DNA of 64,000 bases from NCBI RefSeq assembly GCF_001705515.1, contig NZ_MDJS01000005.1, positions 310,001-374,000 on the forward strand, written 5' to 3'. The position numbers were made by a program, and so were the translations under genes. Shown here piece by piece: positions 41,629-49,967 of the stretch; the first letter of the stretch is position 1; every line of letters starts with the position of its first letter. The notes under the pieces were generated by a model. The model was not told the origin of the DNA and searched no databases. It was given only the letters and a program-made list of their open reading frames with translations. The DNA comes from Mucilaginibacter sp. PPCGB 2223. Its GTDB lineage: Bacteria > Bacteroidota > Bacteroidia > Sphingobacteriales > Sphingobacteriaceae.

Positions 41629-43506
41629 TTATTTAAACGCATCGGGGTTTTGCTCGAGCCAGCGCAAAAGTGTTGCATCAAAGCCCACGTTTTTAGGCCT
41701 TTTACTGTTGAGCAAAGGGTTATTGCCGATGTTTTTAAGCAATTGCTCCAGTGCCTTTTGTTGCTCATCGCGCCGTTGTTTAATCACCGCTTCATCTTTT
41801 ATGGGCTCGCGGTATGGCGCCATGCCGCCAAATTTATTATCGCGTTCCAGTACCTCCCGGGGTAAAAAATCCTTAAGCGCTTTGCGGTAAGCGGTACGGT
41901 TCAGATCGCCTTCGTACTTCAGGTCATTAGGTAACGACAGGTAATATTGCGTCAGCCGGATATCGGCCATGGGGAAACGGGGTTCAAAACCAAAATACAG
42001 GCCATAACGGGTTTCACTTTCCATACGGGCGGGCAAATGATTACGCAAAAAGCGATGCTTTTGATAATGGCGATAGCTTTTATACTGCTCTTCTTTGAGG
42101 GGGGTGAGCCAATTAGCGTCGCCGGTTTTACGCAGGTACTCGGCAGGGATATCATAAGTTTTAAGCGATTTTTTGACGTGCTTGTTATGCAGGCCCCACC
42201 TGGTTTTAAGCAGGTGCATGTTATAACGCACCGAATAGGGTATAAAAGGCTCTATCTTATAAAAACCCGGAAATTTTTTCTTAGCCAGGAAATATTTAAG
42301 GTATTGCTTTTTATCCAGGTAATCTAAAAAGTAGTATTTGCCGCGGTAGGTTACCATCTCATCGCCGGGGAAGCCCGAAAACAAAGTCCGGATGCCCTGC
42401 TGCTGTGCAACCCTGCGGATGGGAACCTGCCACATCTGGTGCCAGTTTTCGAGTCCGTCGTTCACCTCCAGTAAAAAATCGTTATCGGCAAAAGGCCTGG
42501 TATAATCGTCGGCAACGGTATAAATGGCATTTTCGATATGGTTAAAGTTTACCACAGCATCAATCCAGGTACGCTCGCTCTCGGCCAGTATCTTCTCATC
42601 AGTAACATCCCTGGGTACCGTATTGGATATGGTGATCAGGTTTTTACCCTCCCGTTGTAAAAAATGCGCTGCCACGCCGGTAATGCCCGACGAGTCCATG
42701 CCGCCGCTTAATTCAACACCGATAGGGTAGGCGCTTCGCAAACGGCATTTTACCGCGGCTTTAAAATGATCGAGCAGGCCATCGTAATAATCCTGCCGGT
42801 TGGCAAAATGGAGTTCTGTTTCGGCATCCATATCCCAGTATTGCAGCAACCTTAACTCATTTTTCGGCTGATGTACAGTTAAGGTATGGGCAGGCTCAAG
42901 GCGCTTTATCTTCTCATAAACAGTGCTATCCAAAGTTTGCTCAGCCGTGCGAATGAGATAATTATATACAAATTGCTTATTGATGCTTTTATCTATCCCC
43001 GGCAAGGCAAGCAAGCCCTTCTTCTCTGTCGCAAAGGCAAAAAAGCGTTCATCCTGGTAATAAAAAAAGGGTTTGATGCCCATGTGGTCGCGGGCGCAAA
43101 AAAGTCTTTGTTCGTTTTCATCCCAAATGGCAAAGGCAAAATCGCCGATCAGGTGTGTGGCGCAATCCTCGCCGTATTTTTGGTATGCTTTTAATATCAA
43201 GGCGCTGTCGGGTACCTCATCAGCATTAGCCTTGCTGGCATCTAATTTACTGAAAAGTTCATCACGGTTATCCAGCCGGGCATCGGCAGTAATGGTTAAA
43301 TTGCTGCCGGCTTCGTGCAGCGGCATTTTTTCGTGCAGCGATTCGGGCGTATTGTATAACATCAAATGCCCTAAGCCGACAGAACCGCCGACCCACATAC
43401 CTTTGGCGCCGACATCCCAATGTGCCAATGGCTGTTCCATCACGGCCAGGTCGGCCGTGGTAACCGGTTTTTGATCATAGTGGAGTATTCCGTAAATCGA
43501 GCTCAT
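41629..43506 (-). CDS. Asparagine-synthetase-like protein without the N-terminal Cys (625 aa)
   Basis: It has the two-domain build of AsnB: an Ntn-type glutaminase-like domain (1-200) and a synthetase domain (about 230-600) with the ATP-pyrophosphatase loop GVELSGGMDSSGITGVAA and GFPGDE. AsnB needs Cys at position 2 to release ammonia from glutamine; here the start is MSSIYGILH, so the glutaminase should be dead. Such variants include amide- or lactam-forming enzymes (lasso cyclases, beta-lactam synthetases). Neighbours are a SET-domain protein and two 2OG-Fe(II) oxygenases. No precursor peptide or leader protease was found, so the substrate is unknown. Confidence 0.8.
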   Translation of the reverse strand: MSSIYGILHYDQKPVTTADLAVMEQPLAHWDVGAKGMWVGGSVGLGHLMLYNTPESLHEKMPLHEAGSNLTITADARLDNRDELFSKLDASKANADEVPDSALILKAYQKYGEDCATHLIGDFAFAIWDENEQRLFCARDHMGIKPFFYYQDERFFAFATEKKGLLALPGIDKSINKQFVYNYLIRTAEQTLDSTVYEKIKRLEPAHTLTVHQPKNELRLLQYWDMDAETELHFANRQDYYDGLLDHFKAAVKCRLRSAYPIGVELSGGMDSSGITGVAAHFLQREGKNLITISNTVPRDVTDEKILAESERTWIDAVVNFNHIENAIYTVADDYTRPFADNDFLLEVNDGLENWHQMWQVPIRRVAQQQGIRTLFSGFPGDEMVTYRGKYYFLDYLDKKQYLKYFLAKKKFPGFYKIEPFIPYSVRYNMHLLKTRWGLHNKHVKKSLKTYDIPAEYLRKTGDANWLTPLKEEQYKSYRHYQKHRFLRNHLPARMESETRYGLYFGFEPRFPMADIRLTQYYLSLPNDLKYEGDLNRTAYRKALKDFLPREVLERDNKFGGMAPYREPIKDEAVIKQRRDEQQKALEQLLKNIGNNPLLNSKRPKNVGFDATLLRWLEQNPDAFK

Positions 43507-43539
43507 GCTTTAAAAAGGGGAAGGTCAGCAATGTGCTGA

Positions 43540-44172
43540 TTATTTGATCTTGGGTTGAATATTGGCTTTGTGAAATTTAGCAATAGCGTCAGTTTTGCCA
43601 ACCTGTTTCCAAAAGTCGCGGATGATCCAATACTTGGTGCCATAGGTTACGAATATTTCTTCATCCTTTTCAATGCGCTGCCGGGCGGTAATGGTCGCCA
43701 CTTCGGTTTTGAAGTTCATTTCCTGACGGGTATTCGGCCCGTCGGAGTGGTTATAGAGCGAGATGTAACCAAACGGGAAATATTGAAATGCGCCATAAGT
43801 TTTACATTCCGGGCACTCGCATTGCTGATTGGCCCAAACGTAATCACCCAAAACCGGGTCGTGCGAGATTTTCGATCGGCTACCCAGCTTCAGCAGTTTG
43901 CTTTGCTCTATCATTTCGCCCTCTTCGATGGCTTCGCGGGCAAAAACACCGTAACCATGTACGGCCGATTTCCGGGGCTCTATTTTTGACGACAGGCCCC
44001 ATAAAACTTCGGGGCTCTCTTCTCTGATCTTACAAAGCGGCAGCGCATCATCGTCAGTTTGCTCATCGCTCACCAGTTTAAAATTGTCCTCGTTAAATAA
44101 TAACCTGCTGTTTTTAAGCTCGGGATGGGCCGCCAATAAGGCCAGGATATCTTTTTCAAGCTCACTTTTCAT
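43540..44172 (-). CDS. SET-domain protein, putative lysine methyltransferase (210 aa)
   Basis: A SET domain (about 70-190) with GYGVFAREAIEEGEMIEQ, the SAM/Lys-site motif LYNHSDGPNTRQEMNF, and IFVTYGTKYW. Two Cys in CECPECKTYGAFQ sit in an unusual insert between SET halves. Members methylate lysines of proteins with S-adenosylmethionine. Start taken at 44172 (MKSELEKDILALL). It lies 33 bases upstream of the AsnB-like gene on the same strand, probably in one unit; the target is unknown. Confidence 0.85.
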   Translation of the reverse strand: MKSELEKDILALLAAHPELKNSRLLFNEDNFKLVSDEQTDDDALPLCKIREESPEVLWGLSSKIEPRKSAVHGYGVFAREAIEEGEMIEQSKLLKLGSRSKISHDPVLGDYVWANQQCECPECKTYGAFQYFPFGYISLYNHSDGPNTRQEMNFKTEVATITARQRIEKDEEIFVTYGTKYWIIRDFWKQVGKTDAIAKFHKANIQPKIK

Positions 44173-44306
44173 AATTCGGGTTCGATCAGAGCCTGCAATA
44201 TACAACAAATAGAGAAACATATTGCCCCGAAAGCAATAGCCAAGTACGGGCTCCGGATTTAATTTTTATATTTATCCCACAAAAACCTTTTAATTCGGCA
44301 TATAGA

Positions 44307-44861
44307 GTGAGCGATAACAGCTTTAAAGATAACGGATATAAGTTTGTAAAAGGCCTGGTTGACGACACATCGGCTTACTGGAAGATCATGAACCGCCTGG
44401 TAGAGTTGGGCAAGGGTAAACAAGACCCGCAGGTACCCGGTTCGCAGGGGTTTTATAAAGAACCTTTTTTCGAAAAACTGCTCGAGCATTTATTGCCCGA
44501 CGTAGAGCAGCAATCGGGTTATAAGCTGTATAAAACGTATAGTTACGCCCGCCAGTATCATTTGGGCGAAGAGTTGAAAATACATCGCGACCGCCATGCC
44601 TGCGAAGTAACCGTAAGCTTATGTTTGGGTAACGAAGGCCAACCATGGCCCTTATGGCTTAAAGACAGGAGCGGGCAAAACCATGCTTTTGCACTGGAAG
44701 CGGGCGACGCTTTTATTTTTAAAGGCATCGAACTGGTACACTGGCGCGAACCCAATACCTTTGGCGCCTGCTCACAGGTTTTTTTACATTATGTAGATCG
44801 GGATGGGCCGTATGCCGCCGAAAAGGACGACCTGAACAGAAAAGGGCACCAGGGCTATTAA
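44307..44861 (+). CDS. 2OG-Fe(II) oxygenase-like protein, P4H type (184 aa)
   Basis: The iron ligands are readable as HRD in LKIHRDRHACEVTVSLCLG and the later His in ELVHWREPN; the domain covers about 70-170. Such enzymes hydroxylate peptides or small molecules using 2-oxoglutarate and O2. The start is GTG at 44307. It is divergent from the SET gene and convergent with a second oxygenase gene, so the two oxygenases face each other. Confidence 0.8.
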   Translation: MSDNSFKDNGYKFVKGLVDDTSAYWKIMNRLVELGKGKQDPQVPGSQGFYKEPFFEKLLEHLLPDVEQQSGYKLYKTYSYARQYHLGEELKIHRDRHACEVTVSLCLGNEGQPWPLWLKDRSGQNHAFALEAGDAFIFKGIELVHWREPNTFGACSQVFLHYVDRDGPYAAEKDDLNRKGHQGY

Positions 44862-44912
44862 AAACATCGGATTTTTAATGCCGAATAACGGAGTTAAGCT
44901 CAACATCCGATA

Positions 44913-45560
44913 TTATTGCGCTGCCGGCGGGCTTGAGTCTTCAGCCTGTTTTTCTTCTTCAACTTTTCGCCAAAGCCATCCATTTAACGTAAAGCGGCCA
45001 TCGGCAAACTCCTGGCTGGGGCAGCTTACCGGGTGCACGGCATGCAACAATGACGAATCGAAAAAAACGATCGAGTTATTATCGGGAGGCACGATAAGCG
45101 GCTTGGGTTTGTTTCGCAAAAAAAGCAGTTGCCCGCCTTCAAATTTCCTGGGGATAGAATGAAAATAATAAACAAAGGTAATTACGCGGTTTTTTAATGT
45201 TCCTTTGCCGTTATCAATATGCGGTTTATAAAATTCGCCGTTATTATGACTGGTAAGGTGCATCTCTACAGCTCCCAATTCAAATGGTTCAATGCCCAGT
45301 TTCTCCACTATCTGCTCAAATTCGCTTCTTATTTTTTGGGCCAGTATCTTATAAAACTCTTTAAAATCCTTTGGTGGTAATGATAGCGAGTGGCGGTAGT
45401 TTTCGTTAAGAGCGCCCTCGCCATCAAGGCCAACCGTCATGGTATGGGTAAAATCGGCCTGTTTGGCGATGGCATGAGCAAACAGACGGGCATTGGTTTC
45501 CAGGTCGAAATAGTCGATATAAATCAGACAGGAGTTATTTTCGATTAAGGTATCCGCCAT
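44913..45560 (-). CDS. 2OG-Fe(II) oxygenase family protein (215 aa)
   Basis: The iron-binding HxD is in FYKPHIDNG and the distal His in LLHAVHPVSC, with the 2OG-binding Arg in GRFTLNGW. The mid region VITFVYYFHSIPRKFEGGQL matches the family. The C-terminus is a Glu/Pro-rich tail. It lies 60 bases from purN and may be transcribed after it; a possible link to the nearby SET/AsnB genes is only positional. Confidence 0.85.
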   Translation of the reverse strand: MADTLIENNSCLIYIDYFDLETNARLFAHAIAKQADFTHTMTVGLDGEGALNENYRHSLSLPPKDFKEFYKILAQKIRSEFEQIVEKLGIEPFELGAVEMHLTSHNNGEFYKPHIDNGKGTLKNRVITFVYYFHSIPRKFEGGQLLFLRNKPKPLIVPPDNNSIVFFDSSLLHAVHPVSCPSQEFADGRFTLNGWLWRKVEEEKQAEDSSPPAAQ

Positions 45561-45620
45561 CAGGAGTATTTTTACAAGATAAATGTAAGGCTTTTACCTG
45601 TATTGAAAAACGGGTGCGGC

Positions 45621-46199
45621 TTACGATTTCATTTTTTTCAGCAAACCTTCGATCACTTTGGCAAAATGGGCATGTTCCAATTGCTGGCCCTTAAATTTCA
45701 CCATTTCGAGGTCGTCGTCGGGCTCGATCTTAAAGCGCGACTGATGGATGATCTCACCTTCGTCAAAATGTTCGTTCACAAAATGGATGGTGATGCCCGA
45801 TTCTTCTTCTTTGGCGGCCAGTATTGCATTGTGTACCCTATCGCCATACATGCCCTTACCGCCGTATTTGGGCAGCAGCGCAGGGTGGATGTTGATGATC
45901 TTGTTGGGGAAGGCCTGTAAGAGCGATTGCGGAACGAGCCATAAAAAACCGGCCAGTACGATCAGGTCGATCTGCAGGTTTTTCAGCAGGCGGATGATCT
46001 CGTCGGTTTCGTAAAACTCGTGCTTGTCAAAAATATGCGATGGGATCTCAAAGTTATCGGCCCGCTGTAAAACGTAAGCTTCGGGGTTATTGGTTAAAAT
46101 AAGTGATACTTCAGCGATGGTGCTGCGTTTAAAGTGCTCCATTATTTTTTGGGCGTTTGAGCCCGAGCCTGAAGCAAAAATGGCAATGCGTTTTTTCAA
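45621..46199 (-). CDS. purN: Phosphoribosylglycinamide formyltransferase
   Basis: Third step of purine synthesis: formyl transfer from 10-formyl-THF to GAR. Motifs: FASGSGSNAQKIMEHF at the start, LAGFLWLVP, INIHPALLPKYGGKGMYG with the catalytic Asn and His, and GITIHFVNEHFDEGEII with the Asp. Start is TTG at 46199 (reads MKKRIAIFAS). Length 192. Confidence 0.94.
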   Translation of the reverse strand: MKKRIAIFASGSGSNAQKIMEHFKRSTIAEVSLILTNNPEAYVLQRADNFEIPSHIFDKHEFYETDEIIRLLKNLQIDLIVLAGFLWLVPQSLLQAFPNKIINIHPALLPKYGGKGMYGDRVHNAILAAKEEESGITIHFVNEHFDEGEIIHQSRFKIEPDDDLEMVKFKGQQLEHAHFAKVIEGLLKKMKS

Positions 46200-46278
46200 G
46201 TATTCCGTTTTTTGGTTGAGCTTTCCTCAAATATAAAATATTGTACGTTGATTACTAAAAAATTAGAAAAAAGGTTGC

Positions 46279-46788
46279 TTAGCGCGAATGCACGAACCCA
46301 TACCTGGTAATCGTACGTACCGTGGTTGCTTTGTAGTAAGCTTGTATATCGCCGGTTTTGAGTACCAGCGAGTATTGCCCGAGGTTATCGATCAGCGCCG
46401 CCTGAAAAGCTTTAACAGTTACTTTATTACCTTTCGAGGTATCCTGTGCCGACATATTGCAGCTTAGGGTAAGGTTATCCTGGTCGACGTTCCAGGTGCC
46501 CGATGAATTTTGTGTAATACAATGGTAATTACTATAACTGCAAGTGCCGTCGGCGTTAAAGATATACACCTGATCTGCTGCGCAGGTGGCGTTCAGTGTA
46601 TCGGTTTTACCTTGCGTATCGCCAACATAGTGCAACACGGTTACTGATGCCAGCGTCCATTTGCCGTTGGTTAAAAAGTAGGCCAAAGTATCGCCGTTAT
46701 CTTTTTTGCAGGAGTTGAAAAACAGTGTAACGGCAGCCAGGCACAACAGCGCAAAAAACGGAACTTTATATTTAGCAGTTATAAACAC
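46279..46788 (-). CDS. Lipocalin-like lipoprotein (169 aa)
   Basis: A lipoprotein signal with the lipobox LFFNSCKK (Cys about 27) is followed by a beta-rich domain with GKWTLASVTVL and IFNADGTCSYSNY, as in lipocalin-like DUF families of this phylum. Four further Cys may form disulfides. Ligand unknown. Confidence 0.68.
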   Translation of the reverse strand: MFITAKYKVPFFALLCLAAVTLFFNSCKKDNGDTLAYFLTNGKWTLASVTVLHYVGDTQGKTDTLNATCAADQVYIFNADGTCSYSNYHCITQNSSGTWNVDQDNLTLSCNMSAQDTSKGNKVTVKAFQAALIDNLGQYSLVLKTGDIQAYYKATTVRTITRYGFVHSR

Positions 46789-46911
46789 AGGTCAAAATAA
46801 CGAAAAATGCAGGGATTTATGATTGGAAAAGTTTATGAAAGTATTTATATGCTAGTAGCGTAAAGGTTGGGTAATCCGGGGATAGGGTAATATATGGGTT
46901 TGTTTTTTTCC

Positions 46912-46994
46912 GGGCGTTTCCCTGCGGGCCGCGCTTTCCGCTCATACTGCACAAGGCATTAGCCACGGGCCGGTATCCGCTGCAATCGCTAACG
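46912..46994 (-). repeat. Dispersed repeat, family A, copy 2
   Basis: Read on the minus strand it follows copy 1 (3345-3448) block by block: CGTTAG, GGATACCGGCC, GGCTAATGCCT, GTATGAGCGGA, GGCCCGCAGG, AACGCCC. It lies between a lipoprotein gene and the DUF885 gene, downstream of the latter. Confidence 0.7.
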
Positions 46995-47004
46995 TAATTT
47001 TTTT

Positions 47005-47037
47005 CATAGCGATGGGTTTCAAAAATCCATCGCTATG
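47005..47037. repeat. Perfect 11-bp inverted repeat downstream of the DUF885 gene
   Basis: CATAGCGATGG (47005-47015) and its exact inverse (47027-47037) flank an 11-nt loop. For the minus-strand gene that ends at 47047 the following bases would be A, not T, so it is not a standard terminator. Confidence 0.6.
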
Positions 47038-47046
47038 AGGGATATG

Positions 47047-48828
47047 TTACTGCTTAGCAGCCCAGGCATCCATTTTAGCTTCAAAAACGCTGAGCGGCAT
47101 TGCACCGTCCTTCAGCACCTGGTTATGGAATTCGGCGATGTCGAATTTGCTGCCTTGTTTTTTCTCGTAACGGGTACGCAGTTCGCGGATTTTTAATGCG
47201 CCGGTTTTATAGCTTAAAGCTTGTGCCGGGTAGGCCATGTAGCGTTCTATCTCGGCGGTGGCGCCCTGCTCGTCGATCTGCTCGTTATCCATCATATATT
47301 TAATGGCCTGTTCGCGGGTCATGCCTTTGGTATGGATGGCCACATCGACAACCAAACGGATCGCGCGGTGTATCTCATCGCCCAGGGCGCCCATGTGCTG
47401 GTAAGGGTCGGTAAATAGTCCCAATTCCTTGCCCAGCGATTCGCAATACAATGCCCAGCCCTCTACATAAGCATTCTCATTGCCATCAAACCTCCTGAAA
47501 TCGGGCAGCGAGGTGTTTTCCTGCGTTAGCGATATCTGGTAATGATGGCCCGGAATGGCTTCGTGCAAAAACAACGATTCCATACCCGAAGTGATGTTAA
47601 ACTTGGTGGCATCCAAAATAGGCACATAAAATATGCCGGGTCGGCTGCCATCCGGTGTACCCTGGTAATACTCGGCACTGGCCGATGCGGCACGGAAAGC
47701 CTCGGTCTGCCTGATCTCGAACGGGCACTTGGGCACGTGTGTAAACTCTTTTTTCAGGTTTGGTTGCATGCGCTGGTGTATGTTCTCAAAAGCATCAAGC
47801 ACTTGCTTCGGCGTTTTGAAAGGGAAAAACTTGGGGTCGTTTTTCATATAGGCGAAGAACGCCGGCAGGTCGCCCTTAAAACCTACCACGTTTTTAATAC
47901 TGTCCATCGCTTTGCGTATACGCGCCACTTCGCTCAAACCGGTTTGATAGATCTGTTCAGGCGTTTTATCGGTCGTGGTCTGCAACTTAACATAGTAAGC
48001 GTACAAAGCATTACCATCCGGCAGCGACGACAGGCCCGATGTGCTGCGCCCCTTGGCCAGGTAAGTGCCTTTCAAATAATCGCCCAGCTTTTTGTAGGTG
48101 GGCACCACAACGGTGGTAATCGCTTTTTTATAATCGTCGGCCAGGCGTTTTTTATCAGCATCGCTAAACTCTTTCGGCAACCTGGTAATCGGGCCGTAAA
48201 ACAAGCTTTTGGTCGGGTCGGTCACTACCATGGCATCCATTTGCGGTATCATTTTCACCACCAGGCTTTTGGGCAATACCATGCCAGTTTTAATGCCTTT
48301 GTTAAAATTAACTATAGCAGTATCGGCCCAAACTGCAAATGCGTTTAAGCGTTTTAGCCAGTTATCGTAATCTTTAACGTTTTTAAATGGCTGCGTGCCG
48401 CTGCCCGAGCCAAATTGCCCGATAGTAATCGGCAAGGCGTTAAACTGGTTAAAGGGCATGTATTCGGTATGGAACTTAAATCCATCCAGTGCCATTTGCG
48501 CCTCGTAGGTAAAAATATCGTAGGATAGCTGGTCGGCCTCGTTCAAATCTTCGCGTTTAAACTGTTTAACCTTATCCAGGTATTTGGTGTAGTATTCCTT
48601 ATCTTCTTTCAGGTAGGCCTCCGAACCATAATTGGGCAGCAGATCGTTATAGCGGTTATCACCGTTAAAGGTGGCCGTTATCGGGTCGAGCTTGAGGCCG
48701 TCCTGGTAATAATCTTCAAAAACTTTGGCCAGGTCTTTATTACCCGCTGCTGCCGAGCCGGAGCTGTCGCCTTGTTTACAGGATGCGAGCGAACCCGCGA
48801 TGAACATCATCAAAAATATTCTTTTCAT
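47047..48828 (-). CDS. DUF885 family lipoprotein, peptidase-like (593 aa)
   Basis: A lipoprotein signal (lipobox SLASCK) is followed by the DUF885 domain with FLHEAIPGHHYQISLTQEN, which holds the HExxH-like zinc site. Then come YVEGWALYCESLGKELG and GMTREQAIKYM. The family is metallopeptidase-like with few members studied. It would act at the cell envelope. Single gene with an unusual palindrome behind it. Confidence 0.88.
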   Translation of the reverse strand: MKRIFLMMFIAGSLASCKQGDSSGSAAAGNKDLAKVFEDYYQDGLKLDPITATFNGDNRYNDLLPNYGSEAYLKEDKEYYTKYLDKVKQFKREDLNEADQLSYDIFTYEAQMALDGFKFHTEYMPFNQFNALPITIGQFGSGSGTQPFKNVKDYDNWLKRLNAFAVWADTAIVNFNKGIKTGMVLPKSLVVKMIPQMDAMVVTDPTKSLFYGPITRLPKEFSDADKKRLADDYKKAITTVVVPTYKKLGDYLKGTYLAKGRSTSGLSSLPDGNALYAYYVKLQTTTDKTPEQIYQTGLSEVARIRKAMDSIKNVVGFKGDLPAFFAYMKNDPKFFPFKTPKQVLDAFENIHQRMQPNLKKEFTHVPKCPFEIRQTEAFRAASASAEYYQGTPDGSRPGIFYVPILDATKFNITSGMESLFLHEAIPGHHYQISLTQENTSLPDFRRFDGNENAYVEGWALYCESLGKELGLFTDPYQHMGALGDEIHRAIRLVVDVAIHTKGMTREQAIKYMMDNEQIDEQGATAEIERYMAYPAQALSYKTGALKIRELRTRYEKKQGSKFDIAEFHNQVLKDGAMPLSVFEAKMDAWAAKQ

Positions 48829-48924
48829 AAAATGAGGTTAGTTGTTGGGTAAAGCTAAGAAATTGACCGCAGATATTTATCTAATCGTTTGAGCTATGAG
48901 GTCGGGATTAACTATTTTAGCACG

Positions 48925-49914
48925 ATGAAAATACCTTTTGAAGAACTAAAAGCCGAATTTTTGCGCGTGCTCCTTAAGCAAAATTTTGAGCCGCAAAAAG
49001 CGGAGCAATGTGCTGCCATATTTGCCGAGAACAGCCGCGACGGCGTTTATACCCACGGTTTAAACCGCTTCCCTACTTTTGTCGACTATATCAAACAAGG
49101 GCTTATCGACAGTTATGCCCAGCCAACTTTAGAAAAAACTTTCGGACTGATCGAACAATGGAACGGCAACCTGGCGCCGGGTATGCTTAACGCCAGGTTT
49201 TGTACCGAGCGCGCAGTTGCACTGGCCAAAGAACATGGCATGGGCTGTGTGGCCATCCGCAATACCAACCACTGGATGCGCGGCGGCACCTACGGGTGGC
49301 AGGCGGCCGAGGCAGGCTGCATCGGCATACATTTTACCAATACGATAGCGCTGGTGCCACCCTGGGGCGGCATCGACCCGCGTTTGGGCAACAACCCGCT
49401 GGTGATAGCCGTACCGCGGGCCGAAGGGCATATTGTACTGGATATGGCCATGTCGCAATACTCGATGGGCAAGCTGATGCAATACCAGGGCAATAACGAA
49501 GAGCTGCCTTTGCCCGGAGGGTACGACGAAGCCGGTGAGTTGAGCACCGATCCCGGCGCCATCATCAGATCAAAACGCTTGTTGCCTGTCGGCTTCTGGA
49601 AGGGCTCGGGTTTAGCCTTAATGCTCGATTTGCTGGTGACGATTTTAAGTCAGGGTAAATCGACTGCGCGGATCACCGAAAGCACGGTAGAATCGGGCGT
49701 GGGGCAGGTGTTTATCTGCATTAAAGACCCTGATAAGGAAACGACCTCCCGGTTGACTGAACAGATACTGGAATTTACAAAAACAAGTCGCCCGGATACC
49801 GAAGGCGGTATCATAGCTTATCCCGGCGAGAACACCTTGAGAACGCGTATCCGGAATTTAAAGGAAGGTATCCCCGTAAGGGAAGACATCTGGAATAAAG
49901 TAAGGGCAATGTGA
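48925..49914 (+). CDS. Malate/L-lactate dehydrogenase family oxidoreductase (329 aa)
   Basis: The family of NAD(P)-dependent dehydrogenases unrelated to classical MDH (YbiC, DlgD/YiaK). Motifs: RDGVYTHGLNRFPTFVDYI, CVAIRNTNHWMRGGTYGWQA, TNTIALVPPWGG and LDMAMSQYSMGK. It may reduce 2-oxo acids such as 2,3-diketogulonate. I take the ATG at 48925 (MKIPFEELKAEF) rather than the TTG at 48889. The GH8 gene follows closely on the same strand. Confidence 0.88.
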   Translation: MKIPFEELKAEFLRVLLKQNFEPQKAEQCAAIFAENSRDGVYTHGLNRFPTFVDYIKQGLIDSYAQPTLEKTFGLIEQWNGNLAPGMLNARFCTERAVALAKEHGMGCVAIRNTNHWMRGGTYGWQAAEAGCIGIHFTNTIALVPPWGGIDPRLGNNPLVIAVPRAEGHIVLDMAMSQYSMGKLMQYQGNNEELPLPGGYDEAGELSTDPGAIIRSKRLLPVGFWKGSGLALMLDLLVTILSQGKSTARITESTVESGVGQVFICIKDPDKETTSRLTEQILEFTKTSRPDTEGGIIAYPGENTLRTRIRNLKEGIPVREDIWNKVRAM

Positions 49915-49967
49915 TGGTGGAACCGGGAAAGTCACAGGGAGGCGGTGCAAGCGATCAGTATGATGGG

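Noticed and set aside
41629..44172. Lasso-peptide biosynthesis cluster
   Set aside because: The AsnB-like protein fits a cyclase type, but no precursor peptide, RRE protein, leader protease or exporter was found around it.
47005..47037. Terminator of the DUF885 gene
   Set aside because: The stem is perfect but is followed by A residues on the transcribed strand, so it was listed as an inverted repeat only.
47542..48348. Long plus-strand frame opposite the DUF885 gene
   Set aside because: Antisense shadow; the minus strand has the intact peptidase-like motifs.
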